Source: Flavobacteriaceae bacterium (GTDB taxonomy: Bacteria; Bacteroidota; Bacteroidia; Flavobacteriales; Flavobacteriaceae). From it: 7,657 bases of DNA. The notes beneath the pieces were generated by a model. That model made no database searches. It was not told the DNA's origin and saw nothing but the letters and a program-made list of their open reading frames with translations. The DNA lies in NCBI GenBank assembly GCA_018674025.1, contig JABHBC010000039.1:1-7657 (forward strand). Direction: 5' to 3'. Below, in pieces: positions 7,185-7,657 of this stretch (position 1 is its first letter; every line of letters starts with the position of its first letter). The translations under genes were made by a program, and so were the position numbers.

Positions 7185-7194
7185 TTAGTTAAAT

Positions 7195-7202
7195 CAAATC
7201 TA
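7195..7202 (-). promoter_or_regulatory. Possible -7 box just upstream of uvrB
   Basis: The 19-bp gap before uvrB contains TAGATTTG on the minus strand, an exact match to TAnnTTTG, ending 10 nt before the ATG. No TTG is found 17-23 nt upstream of it, and the leader would be only a few nucleotides. It may be a secondary promoter within an operon, or chance. Confidence 0.3.
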
Positions 7203-7203
7203 T

Positions 7204-7657
7204 TTAATTATAAAAATCATCATATTCATTGTAATCTTCTAACTCATCATCTTCATTCTCATCTTCAAATCTATTTTCAGCTTTGAATTTTTTTTCAGGA
7301 ACTGTAGTTGGTATTTGACCTTTTGAAAAAATTAGATTAGGATAATTTACCCCACTGGTTAGCTCAACAATTTCTACTAACTCAATTAAAAAGGTCCACA
7401 GATTTAGGAAATCATAAACATAGATTATTCTATTGTTATTTTCATTAATCTCACTGTCCATTAAAACATCGCTCATCAACCTATTAGTTTCACCAATATC
7501 TCCAAGATCAAACAATGAGATTTCTTCACCTTGATTCCACTCATTGTCACTTAAGTAAAAAGAGGCCATTTCATTACCTTCAAAACCAAATGATTGTGTA
7601 ATTGAATTGTGAAAGTCTTCAAGATTATCAGATTTATTAATTTCAATATCTCTAAAA
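7204..7657 (-). CDS. pRiA4b ORF-3-like protein (IS1096 TnpR-passenger family), 5' end outside window
   Basis: The frame is open from the stop at 7204-7206 to the right edge, giving 150 residues; the start is missing. The internal ATG at 7569-7567 is not the true start, because the 29 codons before it are open and match the family: FRDIEI, then LEDFHNSITQSFGF, leading into GNEMASFYLSDNEWNQGEEISLFD. Later landmarks are IYVYDFLNLWTFLIELVEI and NYPNLIFSKGQIP. This fits the pRiA4b ORF-3-like domain, named after a plasmid ORF and also found as an IS1096 passenger; its biochemical function is not established, and chromosomal copies need not be mobile. The last 25 residues are strongly acidic (13 Asp or Glu) with several Tyr, a likely disordered tail. 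It lies 19 bp upstream of uvrB on the same strand, so the two are probably cotranscribed. No transposase or inverted repeats are visible nearby. Confidence 0.85.
   Translation of the reverse strand, partial: FRDIEINKSDNLEDFHNSITQSFGFEGNEMASFYLSDNEWNQGEEISLFDLGDIGETNRLMSDVLMDSEINENNNRIIYVYDFLNLWTFLIELVEIVELTSGVNYPNLIFSKGQIPTTVPEKKFKAENRFEDENEDDELEDYNEYDDFYN

Noticed and set aside
7086..7286. Plus-strand open frame across the uvrB start
   Set aside because: It is antisense to the uvrB N-terminus and the acidic tail of the neighbouring gene; the His-rich end merely mirrors Asp/Glu codons.
7204..7569. Internal ATG at 7569-7567 as the start of the pRiA4b-like gene
   Set aside because: The frame stays open for 29 more codons to the right edge, and those residues match the family, so the gene is cut by the window.
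7204..7657. Mobile element suggested by the IS1096-passenger family name
   Set aside because: No transposase, terminal inverted repeats or target duplications are visible, and the flanking gene is the housekeeping gene uvrB.

Overview
The window is AT-rich DNA from a member of the Bacteroidota, most likely a marine-type Flavobacteriia. Four things point there: Bacteroidetes-style promoter words (TTG, then about 20 nt, then TAnnTTTG) in place of sigma70 boxes; genes without Shine-Dalgarno sequences; a large secreted protein with a C-type lectin domain, a choice-of-anchor L domain and CDN..DG..FDLS repeats typical of flavobacterial surface proteins; and a pRiA4b ORF-3-like protein with an acidic tail, as found in that group. 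The species cannot be named from the sequence.

Layout from left to right. Positions 1-2702 (minus) hold the N-terminal 900 codons of one secreted multidomain adhesin-like protein; its 3' end lies beyond the left edge. Positions 2767-3891 (minus) encode a secreted serine hydrolase of the class A beta-lactamase fold that starts with GTG. A 109-bp divergent intergenic region (3892-4000) carries a convincing sucC promoter and an AT-only-core palindrome. Positions 4001-5197 (plus) are sucC, the succinyl-CoA synthetase beta subunit. Positions 5190-7184 (minus) are uvrB, convergent with sucC; the two stop codons share an 8-bp overlap inside a 14-bp perfect palindrome. Positions 7204-7657 (minus) are the 3' part of a pRiA4b ORF-3-like gene, 19 bp upstream of uvrB and probably cotranscribed with it.

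The genes do not form one pathway. sucC (TCA cycle) and uvrB (nucleotide excision repair) are core housekeeping genes. The hydrolase and the adhesin are both exported and lie in tandem on one strand, 64 bp apart, so they may share transcription, but a functional link is only a guess. I see no tRNA, rRNA, CRISPR array, insertion sequence, phage gene or toxin-antitoxin pair, and no clearly new biological system. The parts most worth a second look are the disulfide-free lectin domain in the truncated surface protein, the palindrome in the sucC/hydrolase intergenic region, the GTG start and KAG motif of the hydrolase, and the unexplained gene next to uvrB.
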